Positions 1 to 7,288 are shown, counted from the first letter of the stretch. The stretch: DNA of 24,898 nt from Nitrososphaera_A sp036522495 (GCA_036522495.1 DATDFS010000053.1:1-24898), one strand, 5' to 3'. Numbers and translations are program-made. The notes: generated by a model not told the origin, from the sequence alone.

Positions 1-1
1 A

Positions 2-262
2 TATCCAAGCGGGCTGTTTAACAAAGGAGTTAGAGTTCTAAACGAAGATCATGTTGGACATGTGATGAAGGATACACCTGACAAGATAGTAATATTTGGC
101 AGTTATGGTTATAGGTTTGATGTCCCTAAATCAAAGATAAAAGAAGTAGCCAGGAATGTCATTTTGAATATGGATGTTAATGAGCTAATGAAGTATAAGG
201 TAGATAGAAACGAACCATTACCGACTGGAGAACCTATTGAGAAGTTAGCACAAGAACAGTAA
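2..262 (+). CDS. PRC-barrel-like conserved protein, C-terminal part (5' end outside window)
   Basis: The frame is open from the first bases of the window, so this is probably the 3' end of a longer gene; the GTG at 62 or ATG at 65 need not be the real start. The visible 86 residues include a segment around KIVIFGSYGYRFDVPKSKI, which has the beta-strand pattern of PRC-barrel/DUF2171-like domains (a short barrel strand followed by a 'fd/ip' turn and a lysine-rich helix). The end is charged (EPIEKLAQEQ). It is probably a cytoplasmic small-domain protein; no catalytic residues are visible. A T-run lies downstream at about 325-330. The family call rests on pattern only. Confidence 0.55.
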   Translation, partial: YPSGLFNKGVRVLNEDHVGHVMKDTPDKIVIFGSYGYRFDVPKSKIKEVARNVILNMDVNELMKYKVDRNEPLPTGEPIEKLAQEQ

Positions 263-498
263 TAGTAAGCTGTGAATAATAATAATAGAAAGTAATTTTC
301 TTCTTTCCTTGTAATACTAACTACTTTTTTCACCTCGAGATAATAAAAGCCGGCTATCTCTGAGATGCGTCTTTCCTCTCAAGACCACTTTTATTAGGTT
401 TCAAAGCAATCTGTTGGTTTGCCCTCACCACAATTCATCATAGGCCTTTGTTTGCCTACTGCTGATTTTAATTGTTACCCATACGAAATGATGGATAT

Positions 499-506
499 CT
501 ATAAAA
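499..506 (+). promoter_or_regulatory. Archaeal TATA box for the DUF5655-like gene
   Basis: CTATAAAA is centred about 29 nt upstream of the ATG at 532, the spacing expected for a leaderless archaeal transcript. No Shine-Dalgarno sequence precedes the ATG. Confidence 0.55.
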
Positions 507-531
507 TGGCCTCAGATAATATTCTTTATTT

Positions 532-873
532 ATGAGCAAATTTGGGCTATATTCTGACAAATCAGAGTCGATTCAATTTGAAAGTCATTTAGAAGGGTTG
601 GAAGAAGAAATAAAGACTTTACTTCTCGGTTTGAGAAATTTTGTAAAATCACTTGGCAACAACATCCTTGAAGAAGTTAGGCCGCACAGAATAGTTTATG
701 CCAAAACTTTAACCTTTAGAACCTTTCTAGATATACAACCAAGAACTGATTCCTTAATGATTTCTGTAAAAAAGGGCAGGATTGAGCCTCCTACGATCCA
801 TACAGTCAGGACTGCACAGGAATTAGAACATATCAAATTTGAAATCACAGAGGCGTATAAAAGAATTAAATAA
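532..873 (+). CDS. DUF5655-like small conserved protein
   Basis: A 113-residue protein. Its middle (about residues 25-85: a helix with LLLGLRNFVKSLG, then EEVRPHRIVYAK, then TFLDIQPRTDSLMISVKK) matches the general pattern of DUF5655, a small alpha/beta domain seen alone or at the end of predicted endonuclease/transport-like proteins. There is no signal peptide or membrane segment. The TATA box at 499-506 supports the ATG at 532 and a leaderless message. It is a single gene, not in an obvious operon. Molecular function is unknown and the domain name is assigned from memory of the family pattern. Confidence 0.6.
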   Translation: MSKFGLYSDKSESIQFESHLEGLEEEIKTLLLGLRNFVKSLGNNILEEVRPHRIVYAKTLTFRTFLDIQPRTDSLMISVKKGRIEPPTIHTVRTAQELEHIKFEITEAYKRIK

Positions 874-1021
874 CTATCATCCTCATCCAAAATACTATTA
901 GCCTATCAAACGTTCTTACACACAGACACGTTGCATGGCGAGGCGTTCAAACAAACATAAATACATATGGTTTAAGTTTTGGACAATACCGAAGACGTTT
1001 TCAAGGCCATGTATAAAAAAA

Positions 1022-1312
1022 TTATTTTTGCTGTTGTTCAGCTTTCCCCTCTTTCGTTGTTTTTCTTGACCGTTTCTTCGAATTTGTCCTTCTTGGCTCT
1101 AAAACTTGCTTTACAATTGGTTTTAGCTGTTCGACATTTTCAGAATGGATTGTCTTCCTTAATACATCCACTGTTATTCCACGTGCTCTTGCTATAACAA
1201 AACTATTAAGCCCTGCTTCTCTTAACTCACCTAGTGAATATCCTCTTCCGGTTCTGATTAATTCAATACCTCTGCGCTGACGTTTAATAATAGATTTTTT
1301 TTCCATCTGCAT
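1022..1312 (-). CDS. rpl13e: Ribosomal protein eL13 (L13e)
   Basis: A 96-residue basic protein of the large ribosomal subunit. Residues about 20-70 carry the L13e signature: a glycine/arginine lead (RTGRGYSLGELREAG), then ARARGITVDVLRKTIHSENVEQLK, which corresponds to the 'lGi.vD.RR.t.heeNve.Lk' motif of archaeal L13e. The C-terminus is a lysine/arginine-rich tail (SKKRSRKTTKEGK) typical of rRNA-binding extensions. On the minus strand a TATA-like TTTTATTA (about 1338-1346) sits about 30 nt upstream of the ATG, suggesting a leaderless message. A T-run (A-run at 1015-1021 on plus) follows the stop and could terminate transcription. It stands alone rather than in a ribosomal operon. Confidence 0.88.
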   Translation of the reverse strand: MQMEKKSIIKRQRRGIELIRTGRGYSLGELREAGLNSFVIARARGITVDVLRKTIHSENVEQLKPIVKQVLEPRRTNSKKRSRKTTKEGKAEQQQK

Positions 1313-1444
1313 GCTGGTTTATAATTATTGATGTGCTTAATAAAAGGATACTTTTCAAAAACTCTTTTTTTTAACATTATCGCTATTTGATTCCTTAATA
1401 TGGATAAGAAGCTAAAAACATAAAATCCAGTGTCTTATTCTTTC

Positions 1445-1757
1445 TCACTCATCCACATCGTTCAAAGGATTTTGTAAAACCTGCGCCAATTCTAGATAGT
1501 TCCCTTACACCCTTTACTCACTGCCTAGAAACAAAGGATCCTGATTTGCAAATATCATGTTATTTGCATTTATTGCTGCTGCGACATTATTGGTGTATGC
1601 AAGTTGCCAACCCTAGTGTACATTTCAGCCATTTTTCTTGGAGCACGTCTGTATAATTATCTGCTATTTCTCTTACCGATTAAATTGTTTGTTGATAATC
1701 TTCTGAATAGTTTAGTATACCAGCTGATTATTTTATTCCGTCGGCGTCGTACTACAT
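1445..1757 (-). pseudogene. Decayed protein-coding gene of unknown family
   Basis: Read on the minus strand, this 313-nt stretch gives protein-like text broken by stops and a frameshift. One frame reads YDADGIK(stop)SAGILNYSEDYQQTI(stop)SVREIADNYTDVLQEKWLK. After a shift at about 1615-1625 the text continues QLAYTNNVAAAINANNMIF, NQDPLFLGSE(stop), RV(stop), GNYLELAQVLQNPLNDVDE(stop). The residue composition and the continuity across stops look like a former gene rather than chance. I do not recognise the family. The N-terminal limit is uncertain. It lies between eL13 (same strand) and the PAC2 gene (opposite strand), in an otherwise gene-free 537-nt gap. Confidence 0.5.
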
Positions 1758-1849
1758 GAATGCAGGTATAAGTACTCTTGAGGGTTTGAATAATAATATG
1801 TAAGTTGCAACTCGTAACACTTTAAAGTCCATTATTTGATCTAAATTCC

Positions 1850-2656
1850 ATGTTGTCATCTCGCTCAGGAATAAATGTAGTCTATTCCTCTGTCAATTTA
1901 CCACAATTACACTCTCCTTATTTGATTTGCGGTTTTCCTGGCAGCGGATATGTTGGAAAGTTGGCAGTTGATCATTTAATTCACGAACTTGATGCAAAAC
2001 ATCTTGCTGATATTTATTCGACTTCATTTCCTCCCCAAGTTGTGATTAGAGCCGATGGAATAGCAGAACTTATGAAAAATAGCATTTTTTATTCAAATGG
2101 AGCCGCCTCTGATACTAATCTACTAATACTGACCGGAGATTCACAGCCCGCAACTCCTGAATCCGAATATCTTTTGGCTGAAGAGATCTTGGATATTGCA
2201 GCCAAATTTGATGCCCAAAAAATATTTACTCTGGCAGCATATGTCACTGGAGTCTTTGTAGACAAGCCACGCATTTTTGGTACAGCTACTGATGCAGATA
2301 TTATAAAGTCGTTTCATGAACAAAACATATCTACCATGGACGGTGGTAGTATAACAGGAATGAATGGTCTTATTATTGGCATTGCAAAGCTTCGTGGGAT
2401 GAACGGTACCTGTTTATTAGGAGAAACATCAGGTTACGTTGTAGATGCCAAAGCTTCCAAATCCATTCTGGAAACCTTGCTTTCACTAGTTCACATAAGG
2501 ATAGATATGACTGGTCTTGAGAAAAAGGCAAAAGATACAGAGACGTTAATACAAACTATAGAACAACAAGTATCTGGAAGATCTGGAAGGATATTGGAGG
2601 GCCAACAACATGGCTTGGCAACACACAAACGAGCCGACACAGGATACATCAGTTAA
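1850..2656 (+). CDS. PAC2-family (proteasome assembly chaperone 2-like) protein
   Basis: A 268-residue protein of the archaeal PAC2/COG2047 family. It starts with a hydrophobic strand and glycine loop (LICGFPGSGYVGKLAVDHLI, residues about 26-45), followed by the family's LLILTGDSQP, EEILDIAAKF, IFTLAAYVTG and ITGMNGLIIGIAKLRGMNGTCLLGETSGY blocks. Residues about 205-245 form a charged helix (LEKKAKDTETLIQTIEQQ) like the end of other archaeal members. In eukaryotes PAC2 helps assemble the 20S proteasome; in archaea a proteasome or ATP-grasp-associated role is suspected, not settled. A TATA-like CTTTAAAG at about 1820-1827 supports the ATG. It is monocistronic, and soluble. Confidence 0.85.
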   Translation: MLSSRSGINVVYSSVNLPQLHSPYLICGFPGSGYVGKLAVDHLIHELDAKHLADIYSTSFPPQVVIRADGIAELMKNSIFYSNGAASDTNLLILTGDSQPATPESEYLLAEEILDIAAKFDAQKIFTLAAYVTGVFVDKPRIFGTATDADIIKSFHEQNISTMDGGSITGMNGLIIGIAKLRGMNGTCLLGETSGYVVDAKASKSILETLLSLVHIRIDMTGLEKKAKDTETLIQTIEQQVSGRSGRILEGQQHGLATHKRADTGYIS

Positions 2657-2890
2657 CTCTCTATTTAGAGGTCCTTATGATATATCCAATGTTTTTGATA
2701 GCAATGTCTATTTCTAGATTTCTAACTAGAAGTTTAATATATCTCCAATAAACGCATAATAAATACACCATACAATATCATGTCACGTCGAGATCTTCTG
2801 GTAAATAGATCTAGTTCAACAGTCAGGAGTCTGGAATACACATGATCGTCAACAATTAGTATAAGTAAATATCCATAAAATTAAAAAAGA

Positions 2891-3178
2891 TTATAGTTTG
2901 GTCAGTTTGCCATATTTTCCAATGTTCAAACTATTTTCCCCACGGAATGCCTGGGTATATCCATTTTCAACAGAGATCTTGTCGCCCTGCTTTACAATGT
3001 TAATTTGTTCATCCCACAAAGAAAGTTTAATGCTGCCTGTTTCATCTGAAATTACTGCATCTGCAACTTGGGCCGTACCTCCTGATCTTAGGTTTACTGT
3101 TCTTGCATCTGTAAGGCTGTCAATATTTCCTGTTACACTAACTCCACGCATCCCTGCTTTTAGCTCACTGATCTTCAT
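2891..3178 (-). CDS. ssb: Single-stranded DNA-binding protein, archaeal OB-fold type
   Basis: A 95-residue single OB-fold protein resembling crenarchaeal SSB/RPA. It opens with SELKAGMRGVSVTGNI, then AQVADAVISDETGSIKLSLW and GDKISVENGYTQAFRGENSLNIG. These match the strand order of Sulfolobus SSB, where 'DETGrvkLtLWg' and 'veneawttafkGqvqLnaG' are hallmarks; aromatic W and Y residues are candidates for base stacking. It lacks the flexible acidic C-terminal tail of Sulfolobus SSB, ending directly after the OB-fold. The likely role is ssDNA or RNA binding in replication, repair or transcription. A TATA-like CGATATTAAG on minus (about 3200-3210) is 26 nt upstream of the ATG. An A-run at 2881-2887 (T-run on minus) follows the stop. 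Confidence 0.85.
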   Translation of the reverse strand: MKISELKAGMRGVSVTGNIDSLTDARTVNLRSGGTAQVADAVISDETGSIKLSLWDEQINIVKQGDKISVENGYTQAFRGENSLNIGKYGKLTKL

Positions 3179-3226
3179 TTTTTATCTTATTGAAGTTCAA
3201 CTTAATATCGTAATAAAGGTTCTGGG

Positions 3227-3367
3227 TTACATACTAGTTACCATCAACGACTGACCACAATCAGTACATACTAGTCTTATTCCCGCGAAAGTCCTTTCTC
3301 TAATCTCATGAACAGTTTTTGAGTGACATTTTATACATAATTTGTAGACTATTTCTGGTTTAGGCAT
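3227..3367 (-). CDS. 46-residue zinc-ribbon protein
   Basis: A short ORF of 46 residues starting MPKPEIVYKLCIKCHSK and containing two CxxC knuckles: C-I-K-C at residues 11-14 and C-T-D-C at 34-37, followed by GQS. This spacing is typical of a rubredoxin-like or ribosomal/transcription-type zinc ribbon. It ends 48 nt before the SSB gene on the same strand, although SSB has its own TATA-like box in the gap. A T/A-rich TATA candidate (TTTAAGG, about 3384-3390, minus) precedes its ATG. The four cysteines and ordered charge pattern support a real gene. Partner and function are unknown; a nucleic-acid-related role is a guess from the neighbour. Confidence 0.72.
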   Translation of the reverse strand: MPKPEIVYKLCIKCHSKTVHEIRERTFAGIRLVCTDCGQSLMVTSM

Positions 3368-3433
3368 AGTATCGACTTATCTACCTTAAAATGCAACAAT
3401 TACTTTAACTTTAGTGTTGTTTGGTTGGTGCTG

Positions 3434-3649
3434 TTAACTTTGCGGAGATTTTAGCCTCGTTTCCTCCACCTGTCTTATTGCCTCCTCCTCTGCATCAAAC
3501 CTCTTTATTATGACATATATTTTCAATTAATAAATACGTAAGTAATCTCCATTTTTCACACAGTTTTTCCTTAACTTCTTTTGGCAGAGTGGGTTACTTT
3601 TTCCATTGCTAATCATTATTCTTGGCATTCCTAATATCTTCTCAGACAT
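3434..3649 (-). other. Possible small or decayed ORF in a 450-nt gap
   Basis: On the minus strand an ATG at 3649 opens a 40-residue frame (MSEKILGMPRIMISNGKSN..., ending at a TAA at 3527-3529). The same frame continues beyond that stop as KIYVIIKRFDAEEEAIRQ up to a stop at 3434-3436. This could be a 40-residue gene or a 71-codon gene broken by one nonsense codon. No family is recognised and no strong promoter is seen. The rest of 3368-3817 holds nothing I can support before the tRNA. Confidence 0.25.
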
Positions 3650-3817
3650 ATTAGCAGTATAATTTGGAGTCTAAAAACTCTCAAGTTAACAGAGCCGTTT
3701 GGTGCTACATTCATTATTATCACTTGTCATCATACAAGAAATAGGGTATATTGATTTATCAATAATTAGATTCAATAGTAACTCTGAAATAAGGATTCAA
3801 AGAAAAGGCACCTATCT

Positions 3818-3946
3818 GGAGGGGTAGCGAAGCTAGGTCAAACGCGCAGGACTCAAGATTAAAAACGATCTATTTTGCATAGGATTGAAGGTATATGGGT
3901 CATCCCGTCCCTCAGGGGTTCGTGGGTTCAAATCCCACTCCCTCCA
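3818..3946 (+). tRNA. trnL-CAA: tRNA-Leu (anticodon CAA) with a 44-nt intron
   Basis: The acceptor stem GGAGGGG (3818-3824) pairs with TCCCTCC (3939-3945), with one G-U, and the discriminator is A at 3946. The D-arm is GCG...CGC (3827-3845) with GG in the loop. The anticodon stem is CAGGA (3847-3851) with TCCCG (3903-3907), one A-C mismatch. The anticodon loop CTCAAG plus A gives CAA at 3854-3856. A long variable arm (CCCTCAGGGG region, about 3910-3919) marks a class II leucine tRNA. The T-arm is GTGGG/CCCAC (3922-3938) around TTCAAAT. The intron is 3858-3901, at the canonical 37/38 position. CCA is not encoded. Mature length is 85 nt. Confidence 0.92.
3858..3901 (+). other. tRNA intron with bulge-helix-bulge splice signal
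   Basis: Removing 44 nt restores a normal anticodon loop. A central 4-bp helix forms between CTCA (3852-3855) and TGGG (3896-3899, one G-U pair). It is flanked by 3-nt bulges AGA (3856-3858) and TCA (3900-3902), each cut after its second base, as the archaeal splicing endonuclease requires. The outer intron helix is weak, so the motif is somewhat relaxed. Confidence 0.8.
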
Positions 3947-4237
3947 CTATTTCAATTCAAAACCAGTTTTATGAAGGATAGTATAACAATAATAGAACTA
4001 CTGCTTAGCAGCTATTAGTTAACAAGCCTAGATATGCAGGGGATGGAAAGAAGGTAGACTGTTTCTTTCCAGAAATCCCTTATAGCAATATAACTCCTGA
4101 CAAATACCCTGTTCTAAAATTCTCGATAACACCTTGACCACGGAATAGTAGATTTAAATTGGTATCGGAGCTTGATAATTATAAATAAATAATAAATCTA
4201 AACGGTTAAAAGAAATAGTTTCCATTTATTATTCATT

Positions 4238-4636
4238 ATGGCTGAGAAGACTCCCACAAGTAAGTCTAATAACGCCTATTCTGCCAAATTAAAGTCAAGA
4301 TATCAAAACTTTCTTCAGGAAGCAGCAACCCTATTTCCGAAGGTGGATCAAAAGTTATTGTTAAACATTCTACAGTTTGAAACTGTGTATAGCGATTGGG
4401 AGGGCAGCGTAATGCTCAAAATCGTTTATCCCGCAGGCACAGATTTGGACACGAAAAAGGAATGGATATACAAAAAATATCAACGTGTTTCATCTGTAGA
4501 AGAGAATAGAACACTTAGATTCAAAGGGATACGAGTGTATATTGAAGAGCTTGAGAAATTGTTGAAGGAGGACCAGGAAATAGAATATATCACTGGTTCG
4601 GCGACATTGACTCCTTCAGATGCATATGCGACTTAA
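4238..4636 (+). CDS. Conserved-looking hypothetical protein, 132 residues
   Basis: I do not recognise the family. The protein is soluble, with a serine/lysine-rich start (residues 1-18), a helical segment LKSRYQNFLQEAATLFPKVD, a possible strand pair (SVMLKIVYPAGTD), a lysine/tyrosine-rich helix (KKEWIYKKYQRVSS), and a charged segment RVYIEELEKLLKEDQEIEYITGSATL. There are no cysteines, no signal peptide and no membrane segment. The ATG is preceded by an A/T-rich stretch with a TATA-like GTTAAAAG about 30 nt upstream (about 4204-4211), consistent with a leaderless transcript. It stands alone between the tRNA and a long non-coding gap. Codon use matches its neighbours. Confidence 0.6.
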   Translation: MAEKTPTSKSNNAYSAKLKSRYQNFLQEAATLFPKVDQKLLLNILQFETVYSDWEGSVMLKIVYPAGTDLDTKKEWIYKKYQRVSSVEENRTLRFKGIRVYIEELEKLLKEDQEIEYITGSATLTPSDAYAT

Positions 4637-5164
4637 ACATGACACCTTTGAGTATGGATATCTATTTAGCGAGTAGATTGTGCGAGGCAATTCGATTCCT
4701 TTATTGTTTATTATATTATAGTTCGGGAAGGGAAAACGTTTTCAACGAAACCCATATGAACACAGTCTGATCTCATCTAGAAGACATTGTAATTCTCTGT
4801 TTTTCATCAAGACTTCTACGATCTTATTTCTCATCCTATTTTAGTATCACGTGATTATGATGTACGGAGTAATAGATTTAAAGCCTGCCTTAGGCATAGT
4901 AACAGTACGGTAATGGACCGAATGATATTAGTATCGTTATAGAGGTCGAAGAATAGGCCCCATACACGTATTATCGATATTATTAAATTTATGCCAGTAA
5001 ACATTGCATGGGCTCTACAGTGTGTACTTCTAATGTTCTAACGTAGTGCATCTCCACAATAAAAGTACGAGATCAGCACATGCATCTTCTGCATCATACC
5101 AAGGTGTGCTTCATACGATAATTATTGCATCTTCTTTATATCAAATATTGTGCTATACATAAAT
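4637..5164. other. Long intergenic region with no confident gene
   Basis: This 528-nt stretch holds no ORF I can defend. It contains a perfect 10-nt palindrome ATCACGTGAT at 4846-4855. It also has a 30-residue minus-strand reading frame (4742-4834, MRNKIVEVLMKNRELQ...) that looks somewhat protein-like but lacks a clear promoter. GCATCTTCT recurs near 5082 and 5127. The right end carries the TATA box for the 27-residue membrane peptide. A non-coding RNA could lie here but I see no conserved structure. Confidence 0.3.
5135..5142 (+). promoter_or_regulatory. TATA box for the 27-residue membrane peptide
   Basis: TTTATATC is centred 26-27 nt upstream of the ATG at 5165, the exact spacing for leaderless archaeal initiation. 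It is a main reason for accepting the micro-gene downstream. Confidence 0.5.
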
Positions 5165-5248
5165 ATGATTTGGACGTTGATCTATATAGTAATCGGCGTT
5201 ATTGTTCTCATTCTCTTATTAAGATTTCTCTTTCACCTCTTGGGCTAG
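5165..5248 (+). CDS. 27-residue single-pass membrane peptide
   Basis: The ATG at 5165 opens a short frame of 27 residues that is almost wholly hydrophobic: MIWTLIYIVIGVIVLILLL, then RFLFHLLG. It is one transmembrane helix ending with an Arg near the membrane face, and it runs straight to a TAG at 5246-5248. A well-placed TATA box (5135-5142) argues for a leaderless transcript. It precedes, by 37 nt, the 86-residue duplicated-repeat gene on the same strand, so the two may be cotranscribed. Function is unknown; similar tiny membrane peptides act as subunits or regulators of membrane complexes, but nothing here shows which. Confidence 0.5.
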   Translation: MIWTLIYIVIGVIVLILLLRFLFHLLG

Positions 5249-5285
5249 TACATTAATAAGCAATATTGGAATTTATGGGAAATAG

Positions 5286-5546
5286 ATGATTGATAAAATC
5301 ATGGAAAGAATGCTTCAAAATGTTGCTTCAGCTTATATGCCCAAGTTCAAAGATATTGCCAATACAAAGGCACATGAACTTGCTTCAATGAAGGAAAAGA
5401 TACGAACTTGTCCAGAAGAAGTTGAGGCATGGTTTGATAAAGAAATTGAAAAAGTAAGTAATCTAGACATTGCGGGTTTTCTGGAAAAAATGAAAACTGA
5501 CAATAATCTAGACATTGCGGATTTTCTGGAAAAAATGAAGGGGTAA
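5286..5546 (+). CDS. 86-residue hypothetical protein with a C-terminal 15-residue tandem repeat
   Basis: A soluble, helical, charged protein of unknown family. Residues 1-57 (MIDKIMERMLQNVASAYMPK..., then EEVEAWFDKEIEKV) are probably amphipathic helices. Residues 59-86 are two copies of a 15-residue unit: NLDIAGFLEKMKTDN then NLDIADFLEKMKG. The DNA of the copies is nearly identical, so the duplication is recent. There is one cysteine, no signal peptide and no membrane segment. The gene follows the 27-residue membrane peptide by 37 nt. Coding is supported by in-frame preservation of the duplication (45 nt, a multiple of three). Confidence 0.6.
   Translation: MIDKIMERMLQNVASAYMPKFKDIANTKAHELASMKEKIRTCPEEVEAWFDKEIEKVSNLDIAGFLEKMKTDNNLDIADFLEKMKG
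5459..5539 (+). repeat. 45-nt in-frame tandem duplication
   Basis: TAATCTAGACATTGCGG starts at 5459 and again at 5504. The two units differ by very few bases over about 36 nt (GGGTTTTC versus GGATTTTC, changing Gly to Asp). The period of 45 nt keeps the frame. Confidence 0.85.
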
Positions 5547-5749
5547 AAAGGAAGCTATCCTACTCGTATAAATCAAATACAGGCTTTGAAGCTGCTGATA
5601 TACATATTATGATTTGATAGTTAGCTGTGAGTATTTAATTGCACGATATAGTAAATAACTAGTATAACCTAGGTAGAACCAATGATCATTCGAATATCTT
5701 ATTATTTCGGTTCTGGATTTAGAATTTCTAATTTCTAGAAAAACTAGGG

Positions 5750-5758
5750 ATAATAAAA
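5750..5758 (+). promoter_or_regulatory. TATA box for tfb; decides the start codon
   Basis: ATAATAAAA is centred 26 nt upstream of the ATG at 5780. The in-frame TTG at 5765 is only about 11 nt away, too close to be transcribed from this promoter, so the ATG is preferred. Confidence 0.6.
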
Positions 5759-5779
5759 GATTCCTTGGCTCTTGTTTTG

Positions 5780-6724
5780 ATGGAGCCTAGTGAACGACTA
5801 CATTCTGATGGTAGGCTAAATGATCGCCATGACGCTACGTACTGCAATCAGTGTAATAGTGATACTGTAATTTTTGATATGGTCTCTAGTGAATTTGTGT
5901 GTAGTTCATGCGGTTGCGTTGCAAATGATAAATTCTTTAATATTGAGCATAATGGCGGGTACTCAACTCAATCGGAGTATAACGATAGATCCAGAACAGG
6001 CATGCCCGAATCTTTGGCTATCCATCACAAAGGTCTGTCGACCTTAATTGGAATGGGTGACACTGATGCAAGAGGCAAAGCCCTAGAGCCAGCGCAAAAA
6101 ATGAAAATGCAGAGATTACGGACGTGGAATAACAGATCTCAACTAAATGATTCAATCTCTAGAAACTTAGAAAAAGCTCTAAAATTTCTGAACAATTTTG
6201 GAGATAAACTATATCTTAGCCAAGCTGTTTTGGAAAGCGCTGCATATATTTATAGAAAGGCTGCAATAAAGAAACTTGCAAAGGGAAGATCGACTCTTGG
6301 ATTAGTAGGAGCTGCACTTTATGCTGCATGTAGGGAGACTGCAACGCCAAAAACGATTTCAGATGTTGCAGCCGTGTGTAATTTATCTAGTAAGGATGTG
6401 ATGTCCCATTATAAATTGATATTGCGGGAGCTCTCTTTGCAAATGCCAGTCCTCCATGGACCAGACTATGTTACTCTTATCGCAAATAGATTGAACCTAA
6501 GTGAAAAGACAAAGCGTGAAGCTCTAAAAATCTATTCGCAGGTACAACAGAATAGGATTTCCATAGGCAAAAACCCAAGAGCACTAGCGGGCGCAGTAAT
6601 ATATTTAGCATCGCAAAACTGCAGTGAATTCCTCAGACAGGTGGAAATCTGTCAAGTAGCTGATATATCCACGGTGTCATTAAGAAAGCGATGCAAAGAG
6701 ATCAAAGCAACTCTTGATATTTAG
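5780..6724 (+). CDS. tfb: Transcription initiation factor B (TFB)
   Basis: A 314-residue archaeal TFIIB homologue that bridges TBP/TATA and RNA polymerase. The N-terminal zinc ribbon has C22-x2-C25 and C41-x2-C44. A linker with B-finger-like residues (about 55-110, ending KMKMQRLRTWNNRSQL) follows. Two cyclin-like repeats come next: first about 115-205 (ALKFLNNFGDKLYLS, STLGLVGAALYAACRET, TISDVAAVCNLSSKDV), second about 215-310 (VTLIANRLNLSEKTK, PRALAGAVIYLASQ, VADISTVSLRKRCKEIK). Length is normal for the family. Nitrososphaerales carry many TFB copies, so this may be one specialised paralogue. It stands alone, followed 164 nt later by two winged-helix genes on the same strand. Confidence 0.93.
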   Translation: MEPSERLHSDGRLNDRHDATYCNQCNSDTVIFDMVSSEFVCSSCGCVANDKFFNIEHNGGYSTQSEYNDRSRTGMPESLAIHHKGLSTLIGMGDTDARGKALEPAQKMKMQRLRTWNNRSQLNDSISRNLEKALKFLNNFGDKLYLSQAVLESAAYIYRKAAIKKLAKGRSTLGLVGAALYAACRETATPKTISDVAAVCNLSSKDVMSHYKLILRELSLQMPVLHGPDYVTLIANRLNLSEKTKREALKIYSQVQQNRISIGKNPRALAGAVIYLASQNCSEFLRQVEICQVADISTVSLRKRCKEIKATLDI

Positions 6725-6888
6725 CTTATATTTATTACGTAATATAATAAATCCACCTTCTATATAATATGAGTTTTATGCTTTGATATCACAAATGTTA
6801 GAGTAGAAATCTTCTAGGTTCTTTTTGGGTTAAAAAGTATGTTTAGTATTAAAAGCAATACGTTTTGAGTTAGCTTTGGTCATATACT

Positions 6889-7191
6889 GTGCCATTAGAT
6901 GCTGGAGGCTGGAGTAACAGAGGGTGGTTGGAAATAATTGAATTCATACTTTCACTGTGCGAGAATGGAGCTAGAAAGACCCATGTGATGTATAGATGTA
7001 ATCTGAATTCTAAACAAATCAACGAATACTTGAACTTCCTTCTAGAATGCGAAATGCTTGAAAAGATACAAGAACGTCTAAACTCAAAACGTTATATTTA
7101 CAAGACAACTGAGTTAGGCAAGAAATTCATAGGCAGATATAAACAGCTTGCAGAACTCTTTAGCAAGCCCCCTCCCCGGTCGATAACATAA
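6889..7191 (+). CDS. Winged-helix DNA-binding protein (HTH_45-like), first of a pair
   Basis: A 100-residue protein with the archaeal small winged-helix layout: helix 1 LEIIEFILSLCENGA, helix 2 KTHVMYRCNLNSKQINEYLNFLLECEMLE, wing KRYIYKTTELGKKFI, then a C-terminal helix YKQLAELF. This is the pattern of the HTH_45 (PF14947) single-domain regulators common in Thaumarchaeota. The start is taken at GTG 6889 because the N-terminal segment before the domain is short and no in-frame ATG precedes the helices. A TATA-like GTATTAAAAG lies at about 6846-6855. It shares its fold and length with the next gene (7289-7597). Target genes are unknown. Confidence 0.72.
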   Translation: MPLDAGGWSNRGWLEIIEFILSLCENGARKTHVMYRCNLNSKQINEYLNFLLECEMLEKIQERLNSKRYIYKTTELGKKFIGRYKQLAELFSKPPPRSIT

Positions 7192-7288
7192 ATAAATTCA
7201 TTGGTTTTTTATTATTGGTGAATAATGTTTCTATTTAATAGTTCCATTCACATTAAATGAAATGTAAGTTTATTTCTATTGTAAAAGA

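Noticed and set aside
348..355. AGCCGGCT palindrome inside GAGATA...TATCTC
   Set aside because: Short; no gene or T-run downstream at terminator distance, so left as chance or weak hairpin.
5765..5779. TTG start for tfb
   Set aside because: The TATA box at 5750-5758 is too close; the ATG at 5780 has the normal 26-nt spacing.
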